From Clostridia bacterium (lineage in GTDB: Bacteria; Bacillota_A; Clostridia; Oscillospirales; CAG-272), in the NCBI GenBank assembly GCA_017632155.1, contig JAGBRZ010000136.1:1-32291 (forward strand): a stretch of DNA of 32,291 nucleotides, in the 5' to 3' direction. The notes under the pieces were generated by a model. That model was given only the letters and a program-made list of their open reading frames with translations. It was not told the origin of the DNA and did not search any database. A program made the translations under genes and the position numbers. How positions within the stretch are numbered: the stretch's first letter is position 1; each line of letters begins with the position of its first letter. This document shows, piece by piece, positions 21,612-30,002 of the stretch.

Positions 21612-23165
21612 TTACCCCCAATATTTTTTATCAAGACTGCGAAGGGTTATCGCCTCCGCGATGTGGTTTGCTTCAATGCGCTCGGATGCGGCAAGGTCGG
21701 CAATAGTGCGCGCCATTCGCATAACGCGGTCATGTCCGCGCGCCGAAAGACCGAGTCGGTCATAAGCCATTCGCATAACCTCAACTGCCTGATCGGTCGG
21801 GTGGCAGGTCTTGCGAATGCCCGAGGCATCAAGCTGAGCGTTCGAGAAGATTCCAAGTCCCGAAAGGCCCTCGGCTTCGAGTCTTCTTTGCATAAATTCG
21901 CGCGCGGCGATGACTCTCTCGCGGATCTGCGCCGAGGTTTCTGTGCTTTCGCTTCGCGCCGAGATCTCGTCGTAAGAAAGAGAGGGAAGCTCGATCTGAA
22001 TGTCGATTCGGTCAAGAAGAGGACCGCTTATTTTTGATATGTAACGCTGAACCTCGCCCTTACCGCAGGTGCATTTGCGGGTCGGATGACCAAAGAATCC
22101 GCAACGGCAGGGGTTCATCGCCGCCACAAGCATAAAGGTGCAAGGGTAGGTGACTCTTCCGAGCGCGCGGGTGATGGTCACGCGCCTGTCCTCAATGGGC
22201 TGGCGGAGGTTATCTGTGATGGTTTTCGGAAACTCGGGGAGCTCGTCAAGAAAGAGGACTCCGTTGTGCGCCAGCGAGATCTCGCCGGGCTTCGGATTTG
22301 CACCGCCGCCGACGAGGGATACCGCAGACATCGTGTGGTGCGGCGAGCGGAAGGGGCGCGCGGTCAGGAGCGACGAGCCCTCGGGCAGAGTGCCCGCAAC
22401 CGAGTGGATTTTTGTCGTTTCAATAGCCTCGTCGAATGTGAGCGGAGGCAAAATTGTGGGCAGACGCTTTGCAAGCATCGATTTTCCCGTGCCGGGAGGG
22501 CCGATCAAGAGAATATTGTGCCCGCCCGCGGCGGCGATCTCCATCGCGCGCTTTGCGGCAAGCTGACCCTTAACGTCGGCAAAGTCGATACCGCCCGTAT
22601 ATGCATCCTCAAATGAATGAATATCGGGCACAACGGGAGTCATCGCCTTTTTGCCGTTGAGGTGGTCAACAATGTCGCGAATGTGGTGAACGGCGTAAAC
22701 CGTGATGCCCTCGACAGCCGCCGCCTCGCGTGCATTCTCAGCGGGAGCGTAAAACTCACGGAAGCCGTCGCGCTTGGCATCGGCGCACATCGAAAGCACG
22801 CCGTGAACGGGGCGCACCTCGCCCGTCAGCGAAAGCTCGCCCGTGAAGCAACGTCCCTCAAAGGTGACGCCCTGCATAACCGTTCCGCCGCAGCGAAGAA
22901 TGCCGAGCAGGAGCGGCACGTCAAAAGCCGAGCCCTCCTTGCGGCGGTCTGCGGGGGCAAGATTTATCGTGAACGAGGCATCGGGCCAGGAATAGCCGCT
23001 GTTGAAGCAGGCGGATTTGATGCGGTCCTTCGCCTCACGCACAGCCGTGTCGGGCAGACCGACAAGCTGAAGGGACGGCTCAAGGGTGGGAAAGCTGTCA
23101 ACTTCTATCGTAACGCGAAAGCTTTCAATGCCCGAAAGCGCCGCGCTGTAAACTTTTGAGATCAT
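21612..23165 (-). CDS. comM: YifB/ComM-family Mg-chelatase-like ATPase
   Basis: A 517-residue AAA+ protein of the ComM type, a hexameric helicase that promotes branch migration during natural transformation. N-terminal domain (LVGLPDTAVREAKDRIKSA, INLAPADRRKEGSAFDVP) is the Lon-like fold of the family, the Walker A is GPPGTGKS (222-229), Walker B is VLFLDELPEF and sensor region LVAAMNPCRCG followed by cysteines (KCTCGKG) likely to hold zinc. C-terminal part ends with the CHPTDQAVEVMRMAYDRLGLSARGHDR helix set. Start 23165 has a GAGG site. It lies between gtrA (13 bases upstream) and the AraC gene (2 bases downstream), so it is within one operon. Confidence 0.93.
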   Translation of the reverse strand: MISKVYSAALSGIESFRVTIEVDSFPTLEPSLQLVGLPDTAVREAKDRIKSACFNSGYSWPDASFTINLAPADRRKEGSAFDVPLLLGILRCGGTVMQGVTFEGRCFTGELSLTGEVRPVHGVLSMCADAKRDGFREFYAPAENAREAAAVEGITVYAVHHIRDIVDHLNGKKAMTPVVPDIHSFEDAYTGGIDFADVKGQLAAKRAMEIAAAGGHNILLIGPPGTGKSMLAKRLPTILPPLTFDEAIETTKIHSVAGTLPEGSSLLTARPFRSPHHTMSAVSLVGGGANPKPGEISLAHNGVLFLDELPEFPKTITDNLRQPIEDRRVTITRALGRVTYPCTFMLVAAMNPCRCGFFGHPTRKCTCGKGEVQRYISKISGPLLDRIDIQIELPSLSYDEISARSESTETSAQIRERVIAAREFMQRRLEAEGLSGLGIFSNAQLDASGIRKTCHPTDQAVEVMRMAYDRLGLSARGHDRVMRMARTIADLAASERIEANHIAEAITLRSLDKKYWG

Positions 23166-23178
23166 TTTGATACCTCAA

Positions 23179-23670
23179 TTACTTTTTCTTTCGGAAAACG
23201 AGAAGCTTTGAGAGGATGTAGTTGAGTACTGTGACGAGAACAACCGAAACACCGGTTGCGATGAGGTCGGCATCGAATGTGAGAATGATCTTGAAAGGCT
23301 TGTAGCCGAGTGCGGTGAGAAGCGGAGGCACGCCAACGCCAAGACCGAGCTCGACGAAGTAGGTGAAAACGCGTGAGAGGGTGAATTCGGCAAACTGAAT
23401 CAAAACGGCACGTCTGCCGCTGACCTTGTCCTGGAATACCCAAGCTTTGTTGGTGAAAAACGCGAAGATAACGCCCGCAACCCAGCCGATAGAAACGGCA
23501 ACAGTACGAAGCACAGCGGCTCTGCCACCCTCGGCGGAAAGATCAATGCCAAGGAGGGGTGAGCATCCGTAGATGATTCCAAGTCGAATGCCGTAGGAAA
23601 CGGCGGTGGTCATCAGTCCGACGATGATGTAAACGATTATCTCGCGGTATTTATTATTTTGTTCTTTCAT
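23179..23670 (-). CDS. GtrA-family membrane protein
   Basis: A 163-residue protein with four membrane segments (about 10-33, 52-75, 90-112 and 135-155), containing FFTNKAWVFQDK, the hallmark of the GtrA/DPMS-like family. These small proteins are thought to flip or present lipid-linked sugars for glycosyltransferases. No glycosyltransferase is next to it. The start overlaps the stop of the C26 hydrolase gene in an ATGA, and comM starts 13 bases after its stop, so it is co-expressed with both. Confidence 0.88.
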   Translation of the reverse strand: MKEQNNKYREIIVYIIVGLMTTAVSYGIRLGIIYGCSPLLGIDLSAEGGRAAVLRTVAVSIGWVAGVIFAFFTNKAWVFQDKVSGRRAVLIQFAEFTLSRVFTYFVELGLGVGVPPLLTALGYKPFKIILTFDADLIATGVSVVLVTVLNYILSKLLVFRKKK

Positions 23671-24374
23671 TTTAATTCCTTTTTCGCCGCCTCAACGAAG
23701 GCTTTGAAGATGTTTTTTGCGGGTGCATCGTGCTTGAAGAGATATTCGGGGTGCCATTGAACGGCAAGGAAGAAGCGTTCGGTCTTTTCTGCGGGCTCGA
23801 TAGCTTCAACGGTTCCGTCATCGGCAACCGCAGAGGCAATAAATCCGGGTGCGACAGCCTTTACCGCCTGATGGTGGAAGGAGTTGGTCTTGATCTCATC
23901 CTCACCGACGATCTCGTGGAGAAAACTGCCCTCCTTGATCTTCGCCGAGCGGAGATTGAGTGCGCCCTTTTCTTCCTGACGGTGGCCGTCAATGTGCTGA
24001 TAAAGGCTTCCGCCGAAGGCGACGTTGAGAAGCTGTTCGCCGCGGCAGATGCCAAGGATGGGCTTGTTGCATTTTTTCATCAGATCTGCTAGCGCAAGCT
24101 CAAAATCATCGCGAAGGGGAGTGGTTTCAACGTTGTCAAATGCGATCTCCTCACCGTAATGCTTGGGGTCAACGTCGTCGCCGCCCGCGAAAAGCACGCC
24201 GTCGCAGAATTCGAGGAATTTCGCCGCGTCCTCTGCGCCTCCGTTGTGCGGCATAAAAACGGGAATTCCGCCCGCATCAACAATGGCGTCAAAATAGTTG
24301 CGACGCATTCTTATAAAACTGTTCTCCGCCATCGAAGAGGTGATTCCGATGATCGGTTTATTTTCTCCGTTCAT
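23667..24374 (-). CDS. Class-I glutamine-amidotransferase-like hydrolase (peptidase C26)
   Basis: A 235-residue protein of the gamma-glutamyl-gamma-aminobutyrate hydrolase (PuuD-like) group. It has the oxyanion/loop region LFAGGDDVDP, the nucleophile elbow GICRGEQ (Cys110), and the His/Glu pair in VQWHPE (His208, Glu210). Such enzymes split gamma-glutamyl amides, for example in polyamine breakdown or glutathione-like peptides. No polyamine genes are nearby. Start 24374 has a GGAG site 8 bases before it. It appears to be first in the operon ending with ruvX; its promoter is not clear in the AT-rich leader. Confidence 0.87.
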   Translation of the reverse strand: MNGENKPIIGITSSMAENSFIRMRRNYFDAIVDAGGIPVFMPHNGGAEDAAKFLEFCDGVLFAGGDDVDPKHYGEEIAFDNVETTPLRDDFELALADLMKKCNKPILGICRGEQLLNVAFGGSLYQHIDGHRQEEKGALNLRSAKIKEGSFLHEIVGEDEIKTNSFHHQAVKAVAPGFIASAVADDGTVEAIEPAEKTERFFLAVQWHPEYLFKHDAPAKNIFKAFVEAAKKELK

Positions 24375-24472
24375 ATCATTACTCCAAAATAATTGATTTC
24401 AAAATGTATAATTTAATAAAATCCGTTTTTTGGGGGGCTTTGCCTCTGAAAAAACACCTACCCAACGAGCAA

Positions 24473-24531
24473 GGCGCGTGCATCCCCGCCGCGCGGGTCT
24501 TCAATTGTAAAACGCAGTTTTACAATTGGAT
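24473..24531. repeat. CAATTGTAAAAC palindrome repeat, copy 2
   Basis: Same 50-60-base unit as at 14373-14425: GCGCGTGCATCCCCGC, a GC stem, then CAATTGTAAAAC and its complement around GCA at 24502-24528. It lies 3 bases past the stop of the metallophosphoesterase gene. It has no T-run, so it is a poor intrinsic terminator. The rest of the 24375-24534 gap shows nothing else. Confidence 0.75.
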
Positions 24532-24534
24532 TCT

Positions 24535-25410
24535 TTACTCCAATGTGATCTTTGTTATCTCGGTTGGATTGTTTACACGCGGAATGATGTGCCTGTCGGT
24601 CGAAAGACCCGCTGACACGATGAGCGTGGAATTGTCAAATTCAAATGCGCCAAGCGCATATTTCGGGAAAAAGCCCGAATTTGCCCCGTAAACGGGACCA
24701 AGGAAGGGAAGAATGACGTGTCCCCCGTGCAAATGACCCGAAAGAACGAGCTCGGGTTCATATCCTGCGGGATAAATCGCATCTGTGAAGGACGCGGGGC
24801 GGTGCTCAAGCAGAATGCGGAAGGAACCCGTCGCGCAGAAATCCGAAAGGAATCCTTCAACGGAATCGGCACTCGGTTTTGCGGTTTCTGCCGAATTCGG
24901 CGTGTAAAGACCGCCAAGGCGAAGCGCGTTGCCGCGTATCTCAAGGTCAACGTAGTCTTTTTCAAGCAAAACCGCACCTTCCGCGAGGATACGCTTCACT
25001 GCATCGTGCTCGTGCAGTCCGATGCGCGCAAGCTCGTGATTGCCAAGCGAGTAATAAACGGGTGCAATTTTGCAAAGCTCCCTGACCACACCCGCCGTGA
25101 CGAGAATATCTTCGCCGGTTTCGTGGTCCTGGTTTATCATATCGCCGCAAAGAAGGATGAGATCGGGCGAAATCCCCTTTACTTGCTCGACAAGCGTTGG
25201 ATGCTCGCATCCGTGAAGGTCGGAAAGAAGGACAAGCGTCACGGGCGAGGAGATCTTGTCGCTTTCAATAACGTATTCCTGCACAATCGGCGGATTTTCA
25301 TTTATCCGCACTCCAATGACGAGCCAACCTTCAATTATTATGACCAAAAGCAAGAAGAGGCACCCAATCGACTTAAAAAACCGCCTGAAAAAATATAAAA
25401 TATATTTCAT
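24535..25410 (-). CDS. Membrane-anchored metallophosphoesterase
   Basis: A 291-residue protein with one N-terminal membrane segment (about 14-36) and a calcineurin-like phosphoesterase domain. All five metal-binding blocks are seen: LSDLHG, GDMIN, GNHE, the LEHRP region with His, and SGHLHGGH. It resembles YaeI-type enzymes, some of which act on lipid head groups such as UDP-diacylglucosamine or on phosphodiesters. Substrate unknown; the catalytic domain would face the outside if the positive N-terminus stays in. It is the last gene of the operon starting at luxS; the kinase-like gene ends 28 bases upstream. Confidence 0.86.
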   Translation of the reverse strand: MKYILYFFRRFFKSIGCLFLLLVIIIEGWLVIGVRINENPPIVQEYVIESDKISSPVTLVLLSDLHGCEHPTLVEQVKGISPDLILLCGDMINQDHETGEDILVTAGVVRELCKIAPVYYSLGNHELARIGLHEHDAVKRILAEGAVLLEKDYVDLEIRGNALRLGGLYTPNSAETAKPSADSVEGFLSDFCATGSFRILLEHRPASFTDAIYPAGYEPELVLSGHLHGGHVILPFLGPVYGANSGFFPKYALGAFEFDNSTLIVSAGLSTDRHIIPRVNNPTEITKITLE

Positions 25411-25438
25411 TTATCTGACCATTGCCAAGCGGTCACTT

Positions 25439-26032
25439 TTACTCCATAAAAAGCTTATTAGGCTTCGGATATCCCTCGGGATTTTCAAGGTAAATATTAA
25501 ATTCGCGCCAAATGATATCAGCGGCTTCCTCGGGTGAAATCGAAGAGGTGCAAAGAACGAGGTCGTAGTTGTTCAGGTCGTGGTTGTCAACGCCGTAAAA
25601 TTCCTTGTAGCGAAGACTTTCCGACTGCATACGTGCAAGAATCTTTGCCTCTGCGTCTGCCGCGTCCTTGTATTCCTCAACGTTTCCGCGCGATGAGTCG
25701 CCCATAATGCGCTTGACGGAAACCTCGATCGGCACGTAAAGGTAGACCTTGAAGGAGTTCTCGGCAAAGTGCCAAGCCATGCGCGAATCGAAGAGGATCT
25801 TGTCATCACGGCGCTCGCGGGAGACCTCGGTGGTCTTGTTATCGATCATATAGTCGGCAGAGCGGTCATTTTCGCACATCTGATTGAATTCAAGCGCGCT
25901 CATTCCGCGCTCTTCGGCAAGTGCGCGCATAATTGCGCCGGTGTAGTAATGCTCAAAGCCGTATTTGGGACAAAAGATCTTGGCAAGCGTGCTTTTTCCG
26001 CTTCCAAGTCTGCCTGCAAGTGAAATATGCAT
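25439..26032 (-). CDS. Cytidylate-kinase-like P-loop kinase
   Basis: A 197-residue protein with P-loop GRLGSGKST (7-15), the YTGAIMRALAEERGMS lid/base region and DSRMAWHF, typical of the cytidylate kinase-like family (Cytidylate_kin2), which phosphorylates nucleoside monophosphates or related small molecules. It is not the classical Cmk. The C-terminal tail (PEGYPKPNKLF) is proline-rich. It lies between an AMP-forming ligase gene and a phosphoesterase gene; the 57-base gap before it holds a degenerate palindrome repeat. Start 26032 follows a GGAG-type site (GGAGATT). Confidence 0.8.
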   Translation of the reverse strand: MHISLAGRLGSGKSTLAKIFCPKYGFEHYYTGAIMRALAEERGMSALEFNQMCENDRSADYMIDNKTTEVSRERRDDKILFDSRMAWHFAENSFKVYLYVPIEVSVKRIMGDSSRGNVEEYKDAADAEAKILARMQSESLRYKEFYGVDNHDLNNYDLVLCTSSISPEEAADIIWREFNIYLENPEGYPKPNKLFME

Positions 26033-26056
26033 TGTGAATCTCCTATGTAATTAATT

Positions 26057-26087
26057 CCAATTGTAAAACGAAGTTTTTCAATTGAGA
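26057..26087. repeat. CAATTGTAAAAC palindrome repeat, degenerate copy 3
   Basis: Imperfect palindrome CAATTGTAAAAC / TTTTTCAATTG around 26058-26082 in the 57-base gap between the ligase and kinase genes. The GC-rich GCATCCCCGC part of the other copies is missing. Confidence 0.55.
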
Positions 26088-26089
26088 TT

Positions 26090-27772
26090 TTATGTTCTTG
26101 CGAGTTTGCGCAGATATTCCGCGCGGGATTCCTCTGCAACCTGCGAGCGATGGATCTTGCGGGAAGAGGATGCATTGAATTCCTCGCGGCGGGTTACAAA
26201 GAAATGTATCTTTTTGTAAGGATCGGTGAGACGGTTTACCTCATCGATTGCGCGGTTGAATTCGGCATCAACCTGTCCGCGCGAGAAATGCTTGCCGTAA
26301 GCTTCCTCAAATTCTGAAATCTCGGGGCGAAGAACGGCAACAATGTCATAATCCTCGCGTGCCTCGTTGACGTAGCCGACAACAACAGCCTCGCTGACGA
26401 ATGGATTGCGGCAAAGAAGCTCCTCAAGCTCCTCGGGGAAGATATTTTTGCCCGAAGCTGTGACGAAAGCGTTCTTTTTCTTGCCTGAAATGTAAAGGAA
26501 TCCGTCGCGGTCAATGCGGCCGAGGTCGCCCGTGTAGAGCCAGCCGTCGCGAACGGCGGAGTTTGCGCCCTCGCCGAGAATTCCCGCGTGAATATTTTCA
26601 CCCTTGTATCTGATCTCGCCAATGCCGTCGCCGCCGATATCGTAAATATCAAGCACACCGTCGGGCACACAGATGCCAACCGAGGTGTCATTGTAGGCAA
26701 AATCGGAGCAGATCGAAATGAGGGGCAGATTTTCGCTGAGTCCGTAGCTTTGCGCGGTTCGGAAGCCAAGCTCGCGCAGTCCGCGAATGATCTCGGGATC
26801 GGCAATCGTACCGCCCGAAACGAAGAGGCGAAGTCTGCCGCCAAGGGAATCGTGGATCTCGCTGAAAACGCGCTTTTTGAGCGAAATGCTCGAGCCCGTC
26901 AGCTTGATAGCCGCGCGCACGCGCTTTTCGCTGCCCTTTTTGTGGATGTTGTTCTTAATCTTTCGGTAGATCGTTTCAAGCAGATAGGGCACGCAGACCA
27001 TGACGGTCGGCTTGACTTCTTGAATATTTCTCGAAATATAGCGCAATCCCTCGCAAAAAGCAACGCAAGCGCCCGAAATGAGGGGATAAAGGAATCCGCA
27101 AGTCATCTCGTAAACGTGGTGCATTGGAAGAACGGAAAGAAAGACGTCCTCGGGGAAGCAGATCAGGGTTTTCGTCAGCTCGCTGAGGTCAAAGCAAATG
27201 TTCTTCTGCGAAAGCATAATGCCCTTTGCCCCGCCTGACTGATTTTTGCCAAAGCTGATAACTGCAAGGTCGCCCTCGTCGATAGAAAGGCGCAGATACG
27301 ATGTGTTTCCGCAGGCAAGCTTCTCGGCACCCTCCTCAATCAAAGCCTCAAGGCTATTGAAGGAGAATTTTTTGATATTGAGGGATGCAACGTTTTCCTC
27401 AAGGCGTGATGAATAGAATATTGCTGCGGCTTCTGTCTTCTCCGCAATCATCGAAAGCTCCGCGGAGTCGATGTCCTTGTCAATGGTGACGGCTACCGAA
27501 AGGCCGCAAGTCGCCGCAAGAAATACAGTTGCCCATTCAAGGCAGCTTTCACCGTAAATGATGATCTTTTTGCCGTAAAATCCGCGCTCAAGAAGCTCCG
27601 TACCAAGACCCTCAACCTTGTAAAGAAGCTCCGCGTAGCTGATCTCGCGGTATGAACCCGCAAACTTTTGCATAATAGCGGTTCTTGAGCTGTAACGACG
27701 AGCAGATGCGCGAATTGCGGAACGAATGGTTTCAATTCGCTTTCCGTCATGATATTTGATCGGTAATTTCAT
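26090..27772 (-). CDS. AMP-forming acyl-CoA-synthetase-like ligase with altered P-loop
   Basis: A 560-residue member of the ANL (adenylate-forming) superfamily. Recognisable motifs: PMHHVYEMTCGFLYPL, SYGLSEN (adenine-binding Y-G-x-(S/T)E), GWLYTGDLGRID, SGKKKNAFVTASGKNIFP and the C-terminal Lys in SSRKIHR. The overall pattern matches long-chain acyl-CoA synthetases. The phosphate loop, normally TSGTTG-x-x-KG, reads GKNQSGGAKG here, so most of its conserved Ser/Thr residues are replaced although the final KG is kept. It may be a weaker or different adenylating enzyme. Located 11 bases after mtnN. The unusual loop is the main caveat on the function. Confidence 0.85.
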   Translation of the reverse strand: MKLPIKYHDGKRIETIRSAIRASARRYSSRTAIMQKFAGSYREISYAELLYKVEGLGTELLERGFYGKKIIIYGESCLEWATVFLAATCGLSVAVTIDKDIDSAELSMIAEKTEAAAIFYSSRLEENVASLNIKKFSFNSLEALIEEGAEKLACGNTSYLRLSIDEGDLAVISFGKNQSGGAKGIMLSQKNICFDLSELTKTLICFPEDVFLSVLPMHHVYEMTCGFLYPLISGACVAFCEGLRYISRNIQEVKPTVMVCVPYLLETIYRKIKNNIHKKGSEKRVRAAIKLTGSSISLKKRVFSEIHDSLGGRLRLFVSGGTIADPEIIRGLRELGFRTAQSYGLSENLPLISICSDFAYNDTSVGICVPDGVLDIYDIGGDGIGEIRYKGENIHAGILGEGANSAVRDGWLYTGDLGRIDRDGFLYISGKKKNAFVTASGKNIFPEELEELLCRNPFVSEAVVVGYVNEAREDYDIVAVLRPEISEFEEAYGKHFSRGQVDAEFNRAIDEVNRLTDPYKKIHFFVTRREEFNASSSRKIHRSQVAEESRAEYLRKLART

Positions 27773-27783
27773 TTTTTTAGTCC

Positions 27784-28503
27784 TTACGAGAGTGATTTTG
27801 CAAGAGAGAGCGCAATCTTTGCCGCACGGTCGGCGGAAAGCTTTACGAATGTGGGGAAGTCCATTTCAGCCTCGCCGTCTGCCGAATCCGACATCGAGCG
27901 AAGGACGGAGAATTTCACCGAGTAAAGGCGGCAGACCTGCGCGATCGCCGCGCCCTCCATCTCACAGCAAAGTGCCTCGGGAAAAGCGGAAAGGATGTCC
28001 GCGCGCGCGTCATTGCTCGAGATGAACTTGTCGCCGGTTGCAACAACTCCGCGCTTGACCTCAAATTCACCGCCTGAAACTCCGCGCGCCGCGCCCTCAA
28101 GAAGAGAGGAAAGCTCGCCGTCGGAGGGCATAACGATCTCGGAGGTTGAATCAGGATAGAAGATCGATCCGCGTTTGTCACCGAGCGCGCCGTATTCAAG
28201 ATCGTATTCAACGCAGGAATCGGCAATAATGACGTCACCAACTGTGATGCCTTTGCCGAGCGCACCCGCAACGCCTGTGTTGAGGATATATTCGGGCGCA
28301 AATTCAAGGATCATTGCGGCGGTGCAGACCGCGGCATTGACCTTACCAACGCCCGCGCGAGCGATGACGGTGGGCGTGCCCGAAAGAGTGCCGGTGTAGT
28401 AGGTGTGCTTGCCGATCTTGCGGCATTCTTTGTTTTCAAGGAGCGACACGAGAAGCTCAACCTCGCTCTCCATTGCTCCGATAATTCCAAGTTTAGTTTT
28501 CAT
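27784..28503 (-). CDS. mtnN: 5'-methylthioadenosine/S-adenosylhomocysteine nucleosidase
   Basis: Splits adenine from MTA and SAH; from SAH it makes S-ribosylhomocysteine, the substrate of LuxS. The 239-residue protein starts MKTKLGIIGAMESEVELL with Glu12, has RAGVGKVNAA, NTGVAGAL, and the catalytic EMEGAAIAQ and SDSAD motifs near the end. Length fits the family. It starts 2 bases after the luxS stop, and the two genes form the classical Pfs-LuxS pair. Start supported by position and by the conserved MKxxIGIIGAM N-terminus. Confidence 0.95.
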   Translation of the reverse strand: MKTKLGIIGAMESEVELLVSLLENKECRKIGKHTYYTGTLSGTPTVIARAGVGKVNAAVCTAAMILEFAPEYILNTGVAGALGKGITVGDVIIADSCVEYDLEYGALGDKRGSIFYPDSTSEIVMPSDGELSSLLEGAARGVSGGEFEVKRGVVATGDKFISSNDARADILSAFPEALCCEMEGAAIAQVCRLYSVKFSVLRSMSDSADGEAEMDFPTFVKLSADRAAKIALSLAKSLS

Positions 28504-28505
28504 AA

Positions 28506-28997
28506 TTATATACCCGATCTTCCGCCCTCGTATTCAAAAGTGGGAAGTGTGCCCGCGCGGCGGAATGCGTCAAGCACCTCAATGTATTTTTTCGCCTCGT
28601 CCTTTGCCGCCTTCAGAGAAAGCGCGCGGAAATTGCCGCATTCGCGGCGAGCGGCACCGGGCATTTTGCCCTCGTGTGCAATGATGTTGTCGAGAGCGGT
28701 ACAAAGCGCAGCAAAATTTTCGGCATTTTTCTCGGTTCCACCCGACATAAGCAGGTAAAAACCGGTTCTGCAGCCCATAGGACCAACGTAAATGACGCGG
28801 TCGCCCGCCTCACCCGAACGCATATAAGTCGCAAGCAGATGCTCAAGCGAGTGCGCGGCGAGGGGAGTGATGTAGTCGCCCGCATTGGGGCGGCGCATAC
28901 GAAGGTCATATGTAACAATGTCGCCGTCAATGCGGCTGACGTAAATACCGCGTTCAAGGCGGTCGTGGTCAACGGTGAAGGAGGATATTTTTTTCAT
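28506..28997 (-). CDS. luxS: S-ribosylhomocysteine lyase (AI-2 synthase)
   Basis: Converts S-ribosylhomocysteine to homocysteine and DPD, the precursor of the AI-2 signal. The 163-residue protein has the metal-binding HSLEH (His49, His53), Cys120 in RECGN, and the active-site Cys76 in GPMGCRTG. N-terminal SFTVDH matches the family. The gene overlaps the end of the upstream DUF6106-like gene by one base (TGATG) and is followed by mtnN. Together they complete SAH recycling. Whether AI-2 is used as a signal cannot be told; no Lsr or LuxP gene is seen. Confidence 0.95.
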   Translation of the reverse strand: MKKISSFTVDHDRLERGIYVSRIDGDIVTYDLRMRRPNAGDYITPLAAHSLEHLLATYMRSGEAGDRVIYVGPMGCRTGFYLLMSGGTEKNAENFAALCTALDNIIAHEGKMPGAARRECGNFRALSLKAAKDEAKKYIEVLDAFRRAGTLPTFEYEGGRSGI

Positions 28998-29545
28998 CAG
29001 TAACGTACCTTTGTGACAACGGTGTGCGAGGAGTTGTAGTTGCGGCAGAATTTGAGCATTTTTTCGGTTGCTTCAAAATAGAACACGCAACGCTTGCCCT
29101 CCTCATTTTCAAAAGCGGCGTAGTATTTGTCGGGCGAGTTGATACTTGACAGAGCAGAGTATGTAATTTCGGGGTCATAGATCTCAAGTCGCTCGATCCA
29201 TTCACGCTCGGTTGCGGGCGCGATCTGCAGACAATCCTTGATAGCGAAATTGAGCATTTCCTTGCGCGAACGCTTGCCGTGAATTACGGAGAAAGTGACT
29301 CTTCCCGAGGTGACGGAATATTCGTATTCGGGCTTTGTGTATTTCCAAGTGAAGTAAACGAGCATCCATTCGGTAACCGCAACGAGTGCGAAGAGCTGGA
29401 ACAATTGGATTATAAACAGAACAGCCATAAATATGACGGGGTAGAGGACGTAAAGCGCCAAAAAGGCGATCTTCATAAGACGGAATTTGCCCTCGGCCTT
29501 CTGCTCGACGGTGTATTCGTAGGTGGATGTGAAATCGTTGTTCAT
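28997..29545 (-). CDS. Two-segment membrane protein (DUF6106-like)
   Basis: A 182-residue protein with a short N-terminal part (TYEYTVEQKAEGKFRLMK), two adjoining membrane segments (about 25-45 and 47-68), and a C-terminal domain with FEYSVTSGRVTFSV-like strands (EYEYSVTSGRVTFSVIHGK), a Trp/Glu block and FYFEATEKMLKFC. The arrangement resembles clostridial proteins of DUF6106 in memory; I am not sure of that name. It is the first gene of the luxS operon, with a GGAGG site and a promoter at 29579-29607. Function unknown; the location before luxS is the only hint. Confidence 0.78.
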   Translation of the reverse strand: MNNDFTSTYEYTVEQKAEGKFRLMKIAFLALYVLYPVIFMAVLFIIQLFQLFALVAVTEWMLVYFTWKYTKPEYEYSVTSGRVTFSVIHGKRSRKEMLNFAIKDCLQIAPATEREWIERLEIYDPEITYSALSSINSPDKYYAAFENEEGKRCVFYFEATEKMLKFCRNYNSSHTVVTKVRY

Positions 29546-29578
29546 CGGATAAACCTCCGTTATTATATAGTTAATTTA

Positions 29579-29607
29579 ATTATACTATACATTTGGAAAA
29601 AAATCAA
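29579..29607 (-). promoter_or_regulatory. Promoter of the luxS operon
   Basis: Minus strand: TTGATT (29602-29607), 17-base spacer, TATAAT (29579-29584), 33 bases before the start at 29545. All six following genes have gaps of at most 57 bases and can be read from it. Confidence 0.75.
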
Positions 29608-29629
29608 TAGGAAAGCGGACAAAAAATGA

Positions 29630-29663
29630 AAAAACACCCCGAAAACTCACGTTTTCGGGGTGA
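29630..29663 (-). terminator. Intrinsic terminator downstream of mnmE
   Basis: Stem CACCCCGAAAAC/GTTTTCGGGGTG with a 3-4-base loop; on the minus strand it is followed by a T-run (29624-29635). It ends transcripts coming from mnmE after they have passed the hairpin element, so the element is likely transcribed. Confidence 0.8.
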
Positions 29664-29707
29664 AATTCGGACAAATATTGCGGTATGTTGTGGATAATAA
29701 AAGAAGT

Positions 29708-29870
29708 GACGTAAGTGCCCCTTTCCTACAATCGGAAAGGAACACTTACGTCCAAAACTCAGAAGCAGAGCTTCAGAGTTTTGAAGCACTCATCGAGAGC
29801 TGAAGCTCTCGTATTAGTACGAGGCGCTGCCTCGTGCTCCGTTTAAGAAACTTTTCAAGAAAAGTTTCTT
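29708..29870. repeat. Five-hairpin intergenic element, copy 2
   Basis: Same order as at 461-634: A at 29708-29752 (long stem GACGTAAGTG..CACTTACGTC, loop containing CCTACAATCGG), B at 29754-29782 (AAAACTC/GAGTTTT with inner GAAGC-AGA-GCTTC), C at 29794-29811 (CGAGAGCT-GA-AGCTCTCG), D at 29819-29835 (ACGAGGC-GCT-GCCTCGT) and E at 29845-29870 (11-bp stem, 4-base loop). Shared unpaired text TCCAAAA and TTTTGAAGCAC. Located between mnmE and its terminator. Confidence 0.7.
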
Positions 29871-30000
29871 AAAAATCTTCAAAAGATTTTAGAACGAGCG
29901 CGGCTCTGGCGGTTTTCCGAAGGAAAATGGAGGCGTAAGCCGACAAGGCAGAGTCGAGATTTGCCGCAGGCAAATACTCATTCTGCGCGAAGCGCGACAG
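29871..30000. other. Further hairpins between mnmE and the five-hairpin element
   Basis: No gene. Inverted repeats include 29872-29890 (AAAATCTT-CAA-AAGATTTT), a perfect 7-bp stem with loop GCA at about 29960-29976 (ATTTGCC-GCA-GGCAAAT) and a hairpin next to the mnmE stop with core CGC-GAA-GCG (about 29979-30002). The region resembles in style, but not in sequence, the 243-420 part of the first hairpin-rich gap. Confidence 0.6.
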
Positions 30001-30002
30001 AA

